NCBI GenBank assembly: GCA_015689645.1
Contig: WVSM01000003.1
Coordinates: 124,001 to 188,000, forward strand
DNA length: 64,000 bases
Direction of reading: 5' to 3'
Source: Rhodobacterales bacterium HKCCE4037
GTDB taxonomy: Bacteria > Pseudomonadota > Alphaproteobacteria > Rhodobacterales > Rhodobacteraceae
Position numbers and translations under genes: made by a program. The notes under the pieces were generated by a model, which was given only the letters and a program-made list of their open reading frames with translations, made no database searches and was not told the DNA's origin. Positions 17,974-25,360 of this stretch are shown here, piece after piece (positions within the stretch are counted from its first letter, which is position 1; every line of letters starts with the position of its first letter).

Positions 17974-18374
17974 GCGCCGGGCCGTGTCGCTGACTGGATC
18001 TCGATCTGGTAGCCTTCGGGATCGTTGAACACAAAGGCCCTTATCCCGAGAGCGTCGTTTTCAAAGAGCTTCGACAAACCGTCCAGGTCGCGGTCTTGCG
18101 CGTAGGCATACCAGTCATCCACGCTTGGGACGCGAATGCAGAGCTGCACGGGTTTGGTCGCCGCCCATTTGTTCATGCCTTTTGTCTCGTCGACCAGCCC
18201 GACATGGGCGCCGTGACAAATCCGGTAGATCTTGCACCAGCCCTGGTCGATCGCCAGCGACAGGCCGAGCACCTCTTCGTAGAACCGCATCGCCGTCGGA
18301 AGATCCCGGTAATAAAGGAACGTGATCGCCAGTTCGTTGCCAGCCTCCGGCCGGGCCATCCTGCTTTCGCTCAT
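17970..18374 (-). CDS. VOC (glyoxalase/bleomycin-resistance) family protein
   Basis: 134 residues from ATG 18374, which overlaps the hydantoinase stop (ATGA). Two beta-alpha-beta-beta-beta units are apparent: ITFLYYRDLPTAMRFYEEVLGL in the first and a C-terminal FNDPEGYQIEIQS in the second, giving a metal-ligand-like Glu. VOC proteins are small metal-dependent isomerases, dioxygenases or binding proteins; the substrate here is unknown. Tight coupling with hydantoinase and racemase genes suggests a role in the same pathway. Confidence 0.82.
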   Translation of the reverse strand: MSESRMARPEAGNELAITFLYYRDLPTAMRFYEEVLGLSLAIDQGWCKIYRICHGAHVGLVDETKGMNKWAATKPVQLCIRVPSVDDWYAYAQDRDLDGLSKLFENDALGIRAFVFNDPEGYQIEIQSATRPGA

Positions 18375-19786
18375 GTCATCGCTTGCCTTGGTTTGGTGGC
18401 CAGTTCCGGGCGGTCGATCCATTTGCCGATGCCGGGATGACCGAGAAATTCACCATGCTCCACGATCGGTTGGCCCCGCAAGTACACGCGTTCCGGCCAG
18501 CCGGTCACGCGGTAGCCCTCCCAGGGATTGTACCCGACATTGTCGTGCAGATCGTTGGAACCGTAGGTCATGGTCTTTTCAGGGTCCCAGATAACGATAT
18601 CCGCATCGAGACCTTCGGAAATTGCGCCCTTTTGGTTGAGACCGTAGATGCTGGCCGGAGCCTCCGAGGTCAGCTTCGCAAAGGCTTCGGGGCCGCCCCG
18701 CCCCTCGGTCACCATTGCGTTGAACAGAAGGGGCAGTCGTGTTTCCAGTCCGGGCAATCCATTGGCAATCTGATGGAAGCCGGGATTTGCGCCCGCTGAC
18801 AGTTTGCCCGTTGCGTCGAACCGGTAGGGCGCGTGGTCCGAAGAAACGAGGCTGAGGGTGCCGTCGAGCAAGGCGCTCCACAGCGCCTCTTGATCCCGTT
18901 CGGTCCGTTGCGGCGGCGAACACATCCACTTCGCCCCCTCCAGTCCGGGCTTGTCTAGGACCGCTTCGGTCATGAACAGATAATGCGGACAGGTTTCGGC
19001 CCAGACCGGCACGCCGCGCGCTTGGGCCGCCTTTACCGCGGCGGCCGCTTCAAGGGTCGAAATGTGAAACAGCATCACGGGTTGGTCGACATGTTCCGCG
19101 AAACGGCAGATGCGCTCGACCGCTTCGATTTCCGCCATCCGGGGCCGGGACCTTGCATGGTCCGCAGGGGAAACCTGTCCGGCGCGGAGAAGGTCCTCCC
19201 TCGCTTGCGCGATGATCGCGTCATTCTCGGCGTGCACGCAGACCAGCGCGCCGTTCTGTCGTGCGGCCCTGAAGATGGCGAGAAGCTGCGCGTCGGACAG
19301 TTGGATATTGTAGGTCGTGAAGACCTTGAGAGACCTGTGACCGGCTGAGATCAGGGTCGCAAGATCGCTCTCGAACCCTGCAACATCGGTATCGGTCAAG
19401 GTGATGTGAAACGCGTAGTCGATCATCGCCCCGCGCTCGGCCCGCGCCGAATAATCGGCAACAGTCTCGGAAAGCGCCTGTCCGCCAGCCTGCGCGGCAA
19501 AGGAAATGACGCTTGTCGTTCCCCCCATGGCCGCCGATCGGGTCGCTGTTTCAAACGTATCCGCGTTCCACTGTCCCATGCCCGACATCTGCTCGATATG
19601 GGCATGCGGGTCGACACCGCCGGGCATCACCCATTTGCCCTTGGCCGAGACGCGGGATCTTGCGGTCGAGACCTCCTTGCCGACCGAAACGATCACACCG
19701 TTAGCGACGGCGACATCGCCGAAGATGACGCCGTCCGGCGTAACCACCTGACCGTCGTGAACCACAAGGTCTATGCCGTCGTCCAT
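18371..19786 (-). CDS. Dihydropyrimidinase / D-hydantoinase family amidohydrolase
   Basis: 471 residues of a cyclic amidohydrolase. Metal ligands are in place: H61 and H63 (DPHAHIE), K154 for the carboxylated lysine (SLKVFTTY), His in VHAEN and in FHIS, and Asp in SSDHAPY. The family opens dihydropyrimidine or hydantoin rings to N-carbamoyl amino acids in the cytoplasm. First gene of the minus-strand trio with VOC protein and hydantoin racemase. AGAAGGGG precedes ATG 19786 by about 9 nt. The carbamoylase needed for the next step is encoded at 62429-63655, beyond the prophage. Substrate range cannot be predicted. Confidence 0.92.
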   Translation of the reverse strand: MDDGIDLVVHDGQVVTPDGVIFGDVAVANGVIVSVGKEVSTARSRVSAKGKWVMPGGVDPHAHIEQMSGMGQWNADTFETATRSAAMGGTTSVISFAAQAGGQALSETVADYSARAERGAMIDYAFHITLTDTDVAGFESDLATLISAGHRSLKVFTTYNIQLSDAQLLAIFRAARQNGALVCVHAENDAIIAQAREDLLRAGQVSPADHARSRPRMAEIEAVERICRFAEHVDQPVMLFHISTLEAAAAVKAAQARGVPVWAETCPHYLFMTEAVLDKPGLEGAKWMCSPPQRTERDQEALWSALLDGTLSLVSSDHAPYRFDATGKLSAGANPGFHQIANGLPGLETRLPLLFNAMVTEGRGGPEAFAKLTSEAPASIYGLNQKGAISEGLDADIVIWDPEKTMTYGSNDLHDNVGYNPWEGYRVTGWPERVYLRGQPIVEHGEFLGHPGIGKWIDRPELATKPRQAMT

Positions 19787-19987
19787 TCAGCCATGCCCCT
19801 TCTGCTGCCGTGACCGTCACCTGCATGATCCAGTGCCGCGCACCCGATGCGTCAGCGACAAGGTACGGCCCGTTCCCCTCACCGTATCGAAAGGAACCGA
19901 AGACGACACCCCCGGACGCGTTCAAGTCAAACAACTAGAAAAAGGGCCGTTTAACGCGACCCTATCATACCGACGAAAATGCCATGG

Positions 19988-20077
19988 TGGCGGAGACGAA
20001 GGGATTCGAACCCTCGAGACGGTTTCCCGCCTACTCCCTTAGCAGGGGAGCGCCTTCGACCACTCGGCCACGTCTCC
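19988..20077 (-). tRNA. tRNA-Ser (anticodon GCU)
   Basis: 90 nt including an encoded CCA at the 3' end. The acceptor stem GGAGACG/CGTCTCC, anticodon stem-loop CTCCC-CTGCTAA-GGGAG (anticodon GCT at the DNA level), a long class II variable arm and GGTTCGAATCC T-arm are all visible. It is the prophage attachment gene: its 5' part (20036-20077) lies inside the 55 bp att repeat, so this half and everything upstream is now phage-derived sequence. Confidence 0.96.
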
Positions 20078-20090
20078 GCCGCCGGGTCTA
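20036..20090. repeat. attL core (55 bp direct repeat with 61341-61395)
   Basis: 55 identical bases occur here and at 61341-61395. The repeat starts in the 3' strand of the anticodon stem, runs through the 5' end of tRNA-Ser and stops 13 bp upstream of the mature 5' end. The first mismatches are t/c on the left and a/t on the right. The crossover lies somewhere within it. Confidence 0.95.
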
Positions 20091-20114
20091 ACGACCGGAA
20101 CCCAAGGAAACAAG
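20089..20114 (-). promoter_or_regulatory. Phage-supplied promoter for tRNA-Ser
   Basis: Upstream of the reconstructed tRNA (minus strand) CTTGTT lies exactly 25 nt before the AGACCC that is shared by both att sites. The native upstream region, now at 61394-61419, has CTTGTTTT at the identical distance. A -10-like GTTAGA overlaps the end of the att core. The equal spacing in otherwise different sequence suggests the phage carries its own functional promoter for the tRNA. Confidence 0.55.
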
Positions 20115-20199
20115 GGGCAAATTGCGGATTGTTGAAGGCCGCCGGAGTCGCCCTGTTTTCGCGGGTTTTCCCGGAACTTCACGCGAACATCGTGCAATA

Positions 20200-20222
20200 T
20201 CCGTGGAAAATCCGTGGACCTG
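20200..20222. repeat. Candidate integrase arm-type sites, left end
   Basis: TCCGTGGA-AAA-TCCGTGGA, two 8 bp direct repeats with 11 bp periodicity, is followed by CCTG. The same 23 bp occur in the same orientation at 61239-61261. The two copies sit 110 bp and 80 bp inside the left and right att cores, as expected for the P and P' arms of a lambda-type attP. Confidence 0.65.
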
Positions 20223-20249
20223 TGTTCTGCACCTGTTCGCCCGAAACGC

Positions 20250-20284
20250 AAAAAAGCCCCGGCCACCGCTGGGGTGACCGGGGC
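20250..20284 (-). terminator. Rho-independent terminator of the phage late operon
   Basis: A GC-rich hairpin (GCCCCGG stem plus an inner CACC/GGTG stem, one mismatch, 5 nt loop) is followed on the minus strand by TTTTTT. It lies 100 bp after the last late gene and before tRNA-Ser, so it insulates the host tRNA from phage late transcription. Confidence 0.85.
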
Positions 20285-20385
20285 AAGTTCAAAGGACAGA
20301 TAGATCATTCCCTCGATGGGAACAGGGCCGCGCGGGCCCGGACGCCTTTCCTACTTTGAAAGCGGCGCACCCCGCCGCGGGGATC

Positions 20386-20655
20386 TCACGACGGCTCGCC
20401 AGCCAGCCTGTAACCGGTCCCGAACAGCCACACGCACTCCTCGTTGCCGTTCTCCTCGATCAGCGTCCATGTTCCTGTCTCCAGGTTTACCACCAATGTG
20501 ATCGTCCCGCCGAGATGCGATTCCAGCTCGATCAGCGGGAACTCACCGTGCCGGATCACGGCTTGCGCGAGCGCAGCACCATTACGGCCGCAGTAGAACT
20601 GAGCCTCTGCCTGTAACGGCGTCAGAACGAGCAGGAAGGCCAGCGCGCGGGTCAT
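20386..20655 (-). CDS. Putative secreted phage protein (last late gene)
   Basis: 89 residues. The N-terminal ALAFLLVLTPLQAEAQ is a signal peptide with a likely cut after AEA, leaving about 70 residues with two cysteines (FYCGRNG and NEECVW) that could form a disulfide. No family recognised. ATG 20655 overlaps the o-spanin stop by 4 bp, so it is translated as part of the lysis cassette. It may be a lysogenic-conversion or lysis accessory protein; nothing in the sequence decides this. Confidence 0.65.
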   Translation of the reverse strand: MTRALAFLLVLTPLQAEAQFYCGRNGAALAQAVIRHGEFPLIELESHLGGTITLVVNLETGTWTLIEENGNEECVWLFGTGYRLAGEPS

Positions 20656-20912
20656 TCGCCACACCACGCATCGCGCCGCGCGTTCACCCGGTAGGAAATC
20701 GCGAGATTGCGCGTCCAGCCGTAGCGCGTCCGCACCTCGATCTCTTCCTCGGTGAAGCGGCTGTCTTCGGTGTGATCGCAATAGAAGGCGCGCAGGTCGG
20801 CCTCGGCCACGTCCGGCTGCGCCTCAATCGTCGGGTCCGGGCCGCGGAACAGGTCGCATCCACCAATCGTCAGGCAACACAAAATCACCCACATCGTCCG
20901 GTATCTCGGCAT
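20652..20912 (-). CDS. Putative o-spanin (Rz1-like) lipoprotein
   Basis: 86 residues. A short signal ends in a lipobox TIGGC with the lipidated cysteine at residue 19. GGAGG lies 7 nt before ATG 20912. Its first 89 bp overlap, in another frame, the 3' end of the membrane protein gene 20824-21135, which reproduces the Rz/Rz1 overlap of lambdoid phages. O-spanins link to the inner-membrane spanin and fuse the membranes at lysis. It lacks the strong proline-richness of lambda Rz1, so the call rests on lipobox, overlap and position. Confidence 0.65.
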   Translation of the reverse strand: MPRYRTMWVILCCLTIGGCDLFRGPDPTIEAQPDVAEADLRAFYCDHTEDSRFTEEEIEVRTRYGWTRNLAISYRVNARRDAWCGE

Positions 20913-21135
20913 CGATCTGCCTCCCTTCTCTGAGCGCGTCACGGGTGGCCTCGCAGGTCCCGAGTTGCGCGGCGGTGGTGATATGGCCCATGCGCTCGGC
21001 GAACAGTTGATCCTGCAGATCTCCGGCGCGGTCGCGCTCGATCCAGAGGAGGCCGCCAAGGCCAACGGCGAGGCCGACACCGGCACCGCCCACGACAAGC
21101 GACAGGGACTGCCCTGCGACGGCCCAGGCGGTCAT
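20824..21135 (-). CDS. Putative i-spanin (Rz-like) inner-membrane protein
   Basis: 103 residues from ATG 21135: an N-terminal membrane segment (SLSLVVGGAGVGLAVGLGGLLW) followed by a periplasmic part that is helical at first (ERDRAGDLQDQLFAERMGHI) and then proline- and aspartate-rich. It overlaps the lysozyme stop by 4 bp and carries the start of the o-spanin lipoprotein within it. The topology, size and order holin-lysozyme-spanins match phage lysis cassettes. There is no sequence similarity that I recognise to lambda Rz itself. Confidence 0.65.
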   Translation of the reverse strand: MTAWAVAGQSLSLVVGGAGVGLAVGLGGLLWIERDRAGDLQDQLFAERMGHITTAAQLGTCEATRDALREGRQIDAEIPDDVGDFVLPDDWWMRPVPRPGPDD

Positions 21136-21734
21136 GCCGCGCCCTCGAGGCAAAGCCGGTGTTCATCGGCGCGGCGGTTGACAAGGCCGCGGACAACGCG
21201 GCCGCCGGCGCGATTCCACCAGGTCAGCGCCTCGCAGGCGCCCCGGATGTCGCCGGCGTTGAGCCGGCGCAGCGCGGTCGAGCCGCACACGGCGCCGCGG
21301 CCGATGTTCCAGGTCAGGCTCAGGAAAGCGCCGTCGGTCTGCGGCGCGACCGAGTCGGCCGTCAGGCAGTCTCGGTACGGCATCCAGTATTGGACGCGAA
21401 GGCCGATCGAGAACTGCCGGTGCGCCTCTTCCGCGGTCAGGACGTCGCCCATCCGCACCGGCCGATCGAGCGACCCGTCGGAGCGGAATAGGAGGGTTTG
21501 CCCGTGCCCGATCGTGGGCACGTCGGGCTCGGCAATGGTGTCGAGGTAGGCCTGGTAACAGACACCGCTGGCGCTCCGACCGCAGGCGACCTGCGGCCCG
21601 GTGCCTTCCCATCGCTGGATGATCGGCACCGCGTAGGATGCCGTTTGCTCATAGCTCGGCAGGCCCCCGTTATACGCGGACGGTGAAGGGCCGCCGCAGA
21701 TCAGGAGCAGCGAGCAGAGGATCGCTTCAAGCAT
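21132..21734 (-). CDS. Phage lysozyme (glycoside hydrolase 24-like endolysin)
   Basis: 200 residues. A hydrophobic N-terminus (EAILCSLLLICGG) acts as a signal or signal-arrest-release segment. The muramidase core follows: E43 in IIQRWEGTG, then LDTIAEPDVPTIGHGQT containing the Thr of the E-D-T catalytic triad, and FLSLTWNIGRGAVCGSTALRRLNAG with the conserved helix of RrrD-type lysozymes. It cleaves peptidoglycan glycan strands at lysis. Follows the holin gene with an 8 bp overlap. Confidence 0.88.
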   Translation of the reverse strand: MLEAILCSLLLICGGPSPSAYNGGLPSYEQTASYAVPIIQRWEGTGPQVACGRSASGVCYQAYLDTIAEPDVPTIGHGQTLLFRSDGSLDRPVRMGDVLTAEEAHRQFSIGLRVQYWMPYRDCLTADSVAPQTDGAFLSLTWNIGRGAVCGSTALRRLNAGDIRGACEALTWWNRAGGRVVRGLVNRRADEHRLCLEGAA

Positions 21735-21936
21735 CGGTAATCCCCCGTTGCGGGCGAAGCCTCAGCCACGGGACCAGCGCCGCGCAAAGGACGGCGAGGC
21801 ACCAGAGCAGCCGAGGCGACGTCTCGATGCGGAACAACCAGAACAGCACCTCGGGCACGACCAGGACCAGGAGCGGGATCCACGCCCCCAGCAGAACCGA
21901 ATAGGAGTAGAGCAGGATGCGGGTGTTCTTGGACAT
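21727..21936 (-). CDS. Putative holin
   Basis: 69 residues from ATG 21936 (TGGAG upstream). Two membrane segments, about residues 8-31 (SYSVLLGAWIPLLVLVVPEVLFW) and 40-56, are joined by a short charged turn, and the C-terminus is basic (RLRPQRG). Small two-helix protein immediately before a lysozyme gene is the classic holin arrangement. No family signature was recognised. Confidence 0.65.
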   Translation of the reverse strand: MSKNTRILLYSYSVLLGAWIPLLVLVVPEVLFWLFRIETSPRLLWCLAVLCAALVPWLRLRPQRGITDA

Positions 21937-21952
21937 TTCGGTCTCCAGTTGG

Positions 21953-22609
21953 TTACGGCACGATTTCGACGTCGATCGGCGGGCTGATCGCTGGGACGGG
22001 TGGTCTCCCCTCGTTGTCCTGCCATGGACAGCGTTCGTAGAAGGTCTGGATCGTGACCGTGGCCCGGCCAAGCGGCGTGCCGGCCGGAATGCCCACCACG
22101 ATCTCGCGCCCCTCTCTGCGATCCGTCAGGTTTCGCGCGGTGCGGCCATCCACGCGGTTTGCGGTGCGGGGCAAGAGGTCGGCATCGCTCGTGATCGTGA
22201 TAACCGTCGCGTCAGGGATGATGACGCAATCCTCCGCCCCTTCCTCCCGGTTCGCCACCACGACAAGCAGCCCCCGCCCGGCGGAGCGTGACCACTCCCC
22301 CTCCGGCCCTGTTGCAGGATCGTAGTAGACAACCCGAGTCGGCGCGCGGAGCAGCTCGATCGCACGGCTCTGCCGCTCCAGCTGCACCTCGATGCGCTGC
22401 AAGGTCTCGCGCATCATCGCACGGTCTGCCTCGGCCCGTGCGACAATCTCCTCCAGCGCGGCCGTGCGTTCCGGCAGGTCGCGCCATTCGAGGTAGGTCA
22501 GCGTACCCGTCACAAGGGCCGTCGAGAGGGCGCTGGTCAGCGCGATCAAGGACAGGACCAGCACGACGCGTTCCTTCACCCAGGGGATGATCTTCACTTG
22601 CTCGGTCAT
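21953..22609 (-). CDS. Membrane-anchored coiled-coil phage protein of unknown function
   Basis: 218 residues from ATG 22609, which overlaps the DUF1353 gene stop by 4 bp. One membrane helix at about residues 15-38 is followed by a predicted coiled coil (LEEIVARAEADRAMMRETLQRIEVQLER) and a C-terminal beta-rich domain with ATVITITSDAD and the closing PPIDVEIVP. It lies in the lysis region, so it may be an additional lysis or superinfection factor. Function unknown. Confidence 0.65.
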   Translation of the reverse strand: MTEQVKIIPWVKERVVLVLSLIALTSALSTALVTGTLTYLEWRDLPERTAALEEIVARAEADRAMMRETLQRIEVQLERQSRAIELLRAPTRVVYYDPATGPEGEWSRSAGRGLLVVVANREEGAEDCVIIPDATVITITSDADLLPRTANRVDGRTARNLTDRREGREIVVGIPAGTPLGRATVTIQTFYERCPWQDNEGRPPVPAISPPIDVEIVP

Positions 22610-22947
22610 GTCGCCCCCGGTTTCAGGACAGCCCACGCCGCGACGGCGATGTAGGCGAGTTTCGCTTTCCACGCCGGGGCATCTGCCGCCCGCGCGCCGT
22701 CGTACCATTCCGCCGCCGCCTGCGGCCGGCCGTAAAGGCCGCTTTCGAGCATGAAGTCGTGCACCATCGCGGCGAGCAGGAAGCGCGGATCGTCAGGGCT
22801 GAGAAACCAGTGGAACGCCGCCGGGACGCTGCTCTCGAACTCGTAGCCTTCCGGGATCAGGACCCAATCGCCCGACCCCTTTCGGCCCGCTTCCCACTCG
22901 AAATCGCGCGTGACGCGCCAGCGGCGGGTTTCACCCCTCTGGAACAT
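22606..22947 (-). CDS. DUF1353 family phage protein
   Basis: 113 residues. The pattern of a beta-strand-rich start (WRVTRDFEWE), IPEGYEFESSVPAAFHWFLSPDD and AAMVHDFMLE, with an HD-like His-Asp, is that of the DUF1353 family found near phage lysis or tail genes. It may be a peptidase-like fold but the role is unknown. ATG 22947 overlaps the upstream gene by 17 bp. Confidence 0.75.
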   Translation of the reverse strand: MFQRGETRRWRVTRDFEWEAGRKGSGDWVLIPEGYEFESSVPAAFHWFLSPDDPRFLLAAMVHDFMLESGLYGRPQAAAEWYDGARAADAPAWKAKLAYIAVAAWAVLKPGAT

Positions 22948-23341
22948 CGACCCAATACTTGTCGTCGGTGTAGTCGGAGGGGATCGGGTCCATGGCGCGG
23001 ATGGTGTTCGCTGCGGCCATGATCGCCCCGGTTCCAGCTGCAAAGGCTTGTGACAGCCCCAGGACCCGCTGCGCCATTTCGGTGATAGTCCGACCGCTCG
23101 CTTGCGCAAGGGGCGTCAGAAGGGGCGCGGGAGCGTCAGGGTTGGCCAGAATGACGGTGGCCTCCGCCACTTGAGTAGGCCATGTCTCGCGTTCGGTCTC
23201 TGTGTATCCCGCCGCGAGGGCCTTCATGCGGCGGTCGCGTTCGCGCTTGACGTCGCCCTCGGTGGGTGGCGGTGGTGCGGGCGGCGCCCAGTTTTCATCG
23301 ACTTCAACCGCACCTGTGATGACGTTAGTGGTAATCCTCAT
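22931..23341 (-). CDS. Putative tail-fibre assembly-like phage protein
   Basis: 136 residues. A short beta N-terminus with a proline run (WAPPAPPPPTEGD) leads into the charged helix VKRERDRRMKALAAGYTETERETW, followed by alternating Ala-rich helices. The RRM/ERETW pattern after a poly-Pro linker recalls small proteins encoded just after tail-fibre genes (DUF4376-like), often chaperones. It follows the fibre-like gene at 23343. Assignment is tentative. Confidence 0.55.
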   Translation of the reverse strand: MRITTNVITGAVEVDENWAPPAPPPPTEGDVKRERDRRMKALAAGYTETERETWPTQVAEATVILANPDAPAPLLTPLAQASGRTITEMAQRVLGLSQAFAAGTGAIMAAANTIRAMDPIPSDYTDDKYWVDVPEG

Positions 23342-23342
23342 G

Positions 23343-24089
23343 TCAATAACCCCACTTCAGAATCGCTACGCCAGCGTCGAAATTGCCCGCGCTCGGTGAG
23401 ACCTCTAATTGCGTAAGGGGTGCACCCAAGTCGACGCGGCCAGCGCCGAAATTGGGAATTGTGGCATTTGGAGTAGAGAGAACCGACCAGACCCACTTAT
23501 TGTCCTCGTCTCGCTCAAAGTAGACAGCAAGACTCATTGAGGACCCGGCTGAAACAGTGTTTTCCATCAAGAGAATTTCGGAACTCGAACTTGACTGCCC
23601 TGCACGGTTTCCCACCGCCCCGTCATATCCAGACCCGATCAAGCCGCCGGAGGTTCCAAGCTGCGCGCGAAGGTCAAACGTGCTGGTCGCGCTCGCAGAG
23701 GAAAACAATAGTTTTAGCCAATTTACGCCCGAAGGGATGCCTGAAAAAACCTGAGAACTGCCAGAGGTAAGCGGGACAGTAGAGCTCCCTCCTGCGATAT
23801 CTTCCGCCAGAGCCACCGCGTACACTTCCGCCGAGCCGGACAGGCTGATGGCCGAGCCACCGTTGTTGCTTTCCGACGGCGATCGGGACAGCAGCGTTCC
23901 GCTGGCCGTATAGGTGCCGACGCCGACCTCCCAATTGTCTCCGTCCTTGATGCGATAGCGCAGCTGATCGCTATCGACGGCCCCGGCAGCGGCGAAGCTC
24001 TGGAAACCGGCAACCGCCGAGCCGAGCGTCATCGTGCCCGTGCCCGTCGTGGCGGTCGTCATCGCCGCCATGTTGAAGAGCTTGACCAT
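23343..24089 (-). CDS. Putative tail fibre / receptor-binding protein
   Basis: 248 residues. The N-terminal 90 residues (TATTGTGTMTLGSAVAGFQSF, YRIKDGDNWEVGVGTYTASGTLLSR) are a beta-rich module common at the base of phage fibres. The C-terminal 150 residues are Ser/Gly-rich and end in ILKWGY. The DNA for the C-terminal part (about 23343-23780) is visibly less GC-rich than the N-terminal part, suggesting a swapped-in receptor-binding domain. It lies between the baseplate-like gene and the fibre-assembly-like gene. Confidence 0.6.
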   Translation of the reverse strand: MVKLFNMAAMTTATTGTGTMTLGSAVAGFQSFAAAGAVDSDQLRYRIKDGDNWEVGVGTYTASGTLLSRSPSESNNGGSAISLSGSAEVYAVALAEDIAGGSSTVPLTSGSSQVFSGIPSGVNWLKLLFSSASATSTFDLRAQLGTSGGLIGSGYDGAVGNRAGQSSSSSEILLMENTVSAGSSMSLAVYFERDEDNKWVWSVLSTPNATIPNFGAGRVDLGAPLTQLEVSPSAGNFDAGVAILKWGY

Positions 24090-24427
24090 CAGTCGATATC
24101 CTCCGAGATCACGACTTCGATGAAACCGAGGTTCGGGAAGGTCTCGACGGCACTGTCGGAATAGGTGACCTCGAACTCGGCCTCATAGATCCCGGCATCG
24201 TCCGTATCACCCGCCTGCCAGGGATAGGCGACGGTCCCGCCCGATTCCGACAGGATGGTGACCGTCCCGTCTTCGATCGCCACGGCGCCGGTGGACTTCA
24301 GGCGCATGTGGAACACGACCGTGGCGTCGGTCAGGTTGACCGCGGCGCCCGCGCCGTCGCGCAGGGCATAGGCCAGCGTCGGGCTGCTGTCGCCGGTCTT
24401 GATCTTGAAGCTTTCCGGTGCGGCCAT
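24089..24427 (-). CDS. BppU-like baseplate/tail protein
   Basis: 112 residues of a single beta-sandwich module: FKIKTGDSSPTLAYALRDGAGAAVNL, HMRLKSTGAVAIEDGTV and PWQAGDTDDAGIYEAEFEVTY match the pattern of the N-terminal domain of lactococcal BppU-type baseplate proteins. It overlaps the fibre gene by one base. It likely connects fibres to the tail tip. Moderately confident. Confidence 0.65.
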   Translation of the reverse strand: MAAPESFKIKTGDSSPTLAYALRDGAGAAVNLTDATVVFHMRLKSTGAVAIEDGTVTILSESGGTVAYPWQAGDTDDAGIYEAEFEVTYSDSAVETFPNLGFIEVVISEDID

Positions 24428-24437
24428 GTCCGTCCTC

Positions 24438-25313
24438 TCAGATGTTGATGCGTTGGACCGAATTCGGCCCGTTCAATCGGAGCAGCGCATTCTCGCTGGC
24501 AGCCAGAGCCGCAGCGCGGTTCGTGATCCCGGTCGCACTGACGAAGACGACGCGGCGGGTGCTCGGCACCTGGAACGACGCAGGCTCGATCACCGGCGCG
24601 CCCGTCGTCACGTCACCGGCCAGAAGGACGTGCATCTGCGCGAGCGTCGCGGCCTCGATCACCGGGGCACCGACCGTCACGCCACCAGCGGCAAGGGCGT
24701 GGGTCTGGGCGAGGGTTGCGGCCTCGATCACGGGCGCGGTTGTCGCCGTGTCACCTGAGGTCAGGACATGGACCTGCGCCATAACGGCCGCCTCGACCGA
24801 GGGCGCGGCCGTGGCAATGTCAGACGCCACCAGCGCCGTGACCTCGGTCACCGTCGCGGCCTCGATCGCCGGGGTGCCGGTGGCCAGATCGCCAGCGGTC
24901 AGGATGTGGAGCTGCGCGAGCGTGGCGGGCTCGATCGCTGGTGCGGCGACGGCAAGGTCGCCCGCATCCAGCGCGTGAACCTGCGCGAAGGTTGCCGCCT
25001 CGATGGTCGGCGCACCGACGGTCACGTCACCGGCGGTGAGCGCCACCGTGACGACCAGGTCCGCCGACTCGATCAGCGGTGCCGGTGTGGCCAGATCGCT
25101 GGCGGCGAGAACATGAAGCTGCGACAGCGCAGCCAGTTCAATCGACGGGGCACTGGCGGCAAGATCGCCAGCCCCCAGGACGTGGACCTGCGACAGCGTT
25201 GCCGCGCCGACAACCGGCGCACCCGTTGCCAGGTCGCCGGCCGTCAGATCAACGACAACCTGCCCGCCTGCCGCGCCGAGCGGGGCAGAGCCGAGGGGAT
25301 AGAAACCGAGCAT
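24438..25313 (-). CDS. Tail-associated repeat protein with ten 23-residue repeats
   Basis: 291 residues. After a 22-residue N-terminus, residues 23-252 consist of ten consecutive 23-residue units of the type LTAGD(L/V)ATGAPVIEAATL-xQVHV, the last one degenerate. The C-terminal 40 residues (VPSTRRVVFVSATGITNRAA...) are unique. The regular small/hydrophobic pattern suggests a repetitive beta-type shaft. It lies among fibre and baseplate genes, so it is probably a tail structural protein. No named family is recognised. Confidence 0.7.
   Translation of the reverse strand: MLGFYPLGSAPLGAAGGQVVVDLTAGDLATGAPVVGAATLSQVHVLGAGDLAASAPSIELAALSQLHVLAASDLATPAPLIESADLVVTVALTAGDVTVGAPTIEAATFAQVHALDAGDLAVAAPAIEPATLAQLHILTAGDLATGTPAIEAATVTEVTALVASDIATAAPSVEAAVMAQVHVLTSGDTATTAPVIEAATLAQTHALAAGGVTVGAPVIEAATLAQMHVLLAGDVTTGAPVIEPASFQVPSTRRVVFVSATGITNRAAALAASENALLRLNGPNSVQRINI
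24558..25247. repeat. Ten tandem 69 bp coding repeats
   Basis: The DNA encoding residues 23-252 of the repeat protein has a 69 bp period in phase with the reading frame. Units differ at many positions, so this is an old or selected array rather than a recent slippage product. Confidence 0.8.
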
Positions 25314-25360
25314 CAGGTCAGCTGCAGAACGTCAGGCGCGGAACGTGCCGGTCGTGACGA

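Noticed and set aside
19773-20308. Small open frames spanning tRNA-Ser on both strands
   Set aside because: They translate the tRNA itself (the familiar RRRDSNPRD and DVAEWSKALPC artefacts).
24558-25247. CRISPR array
   Set aside because: The 69 bp repeats are contiguous, in frame and coding, with no unique spacers.
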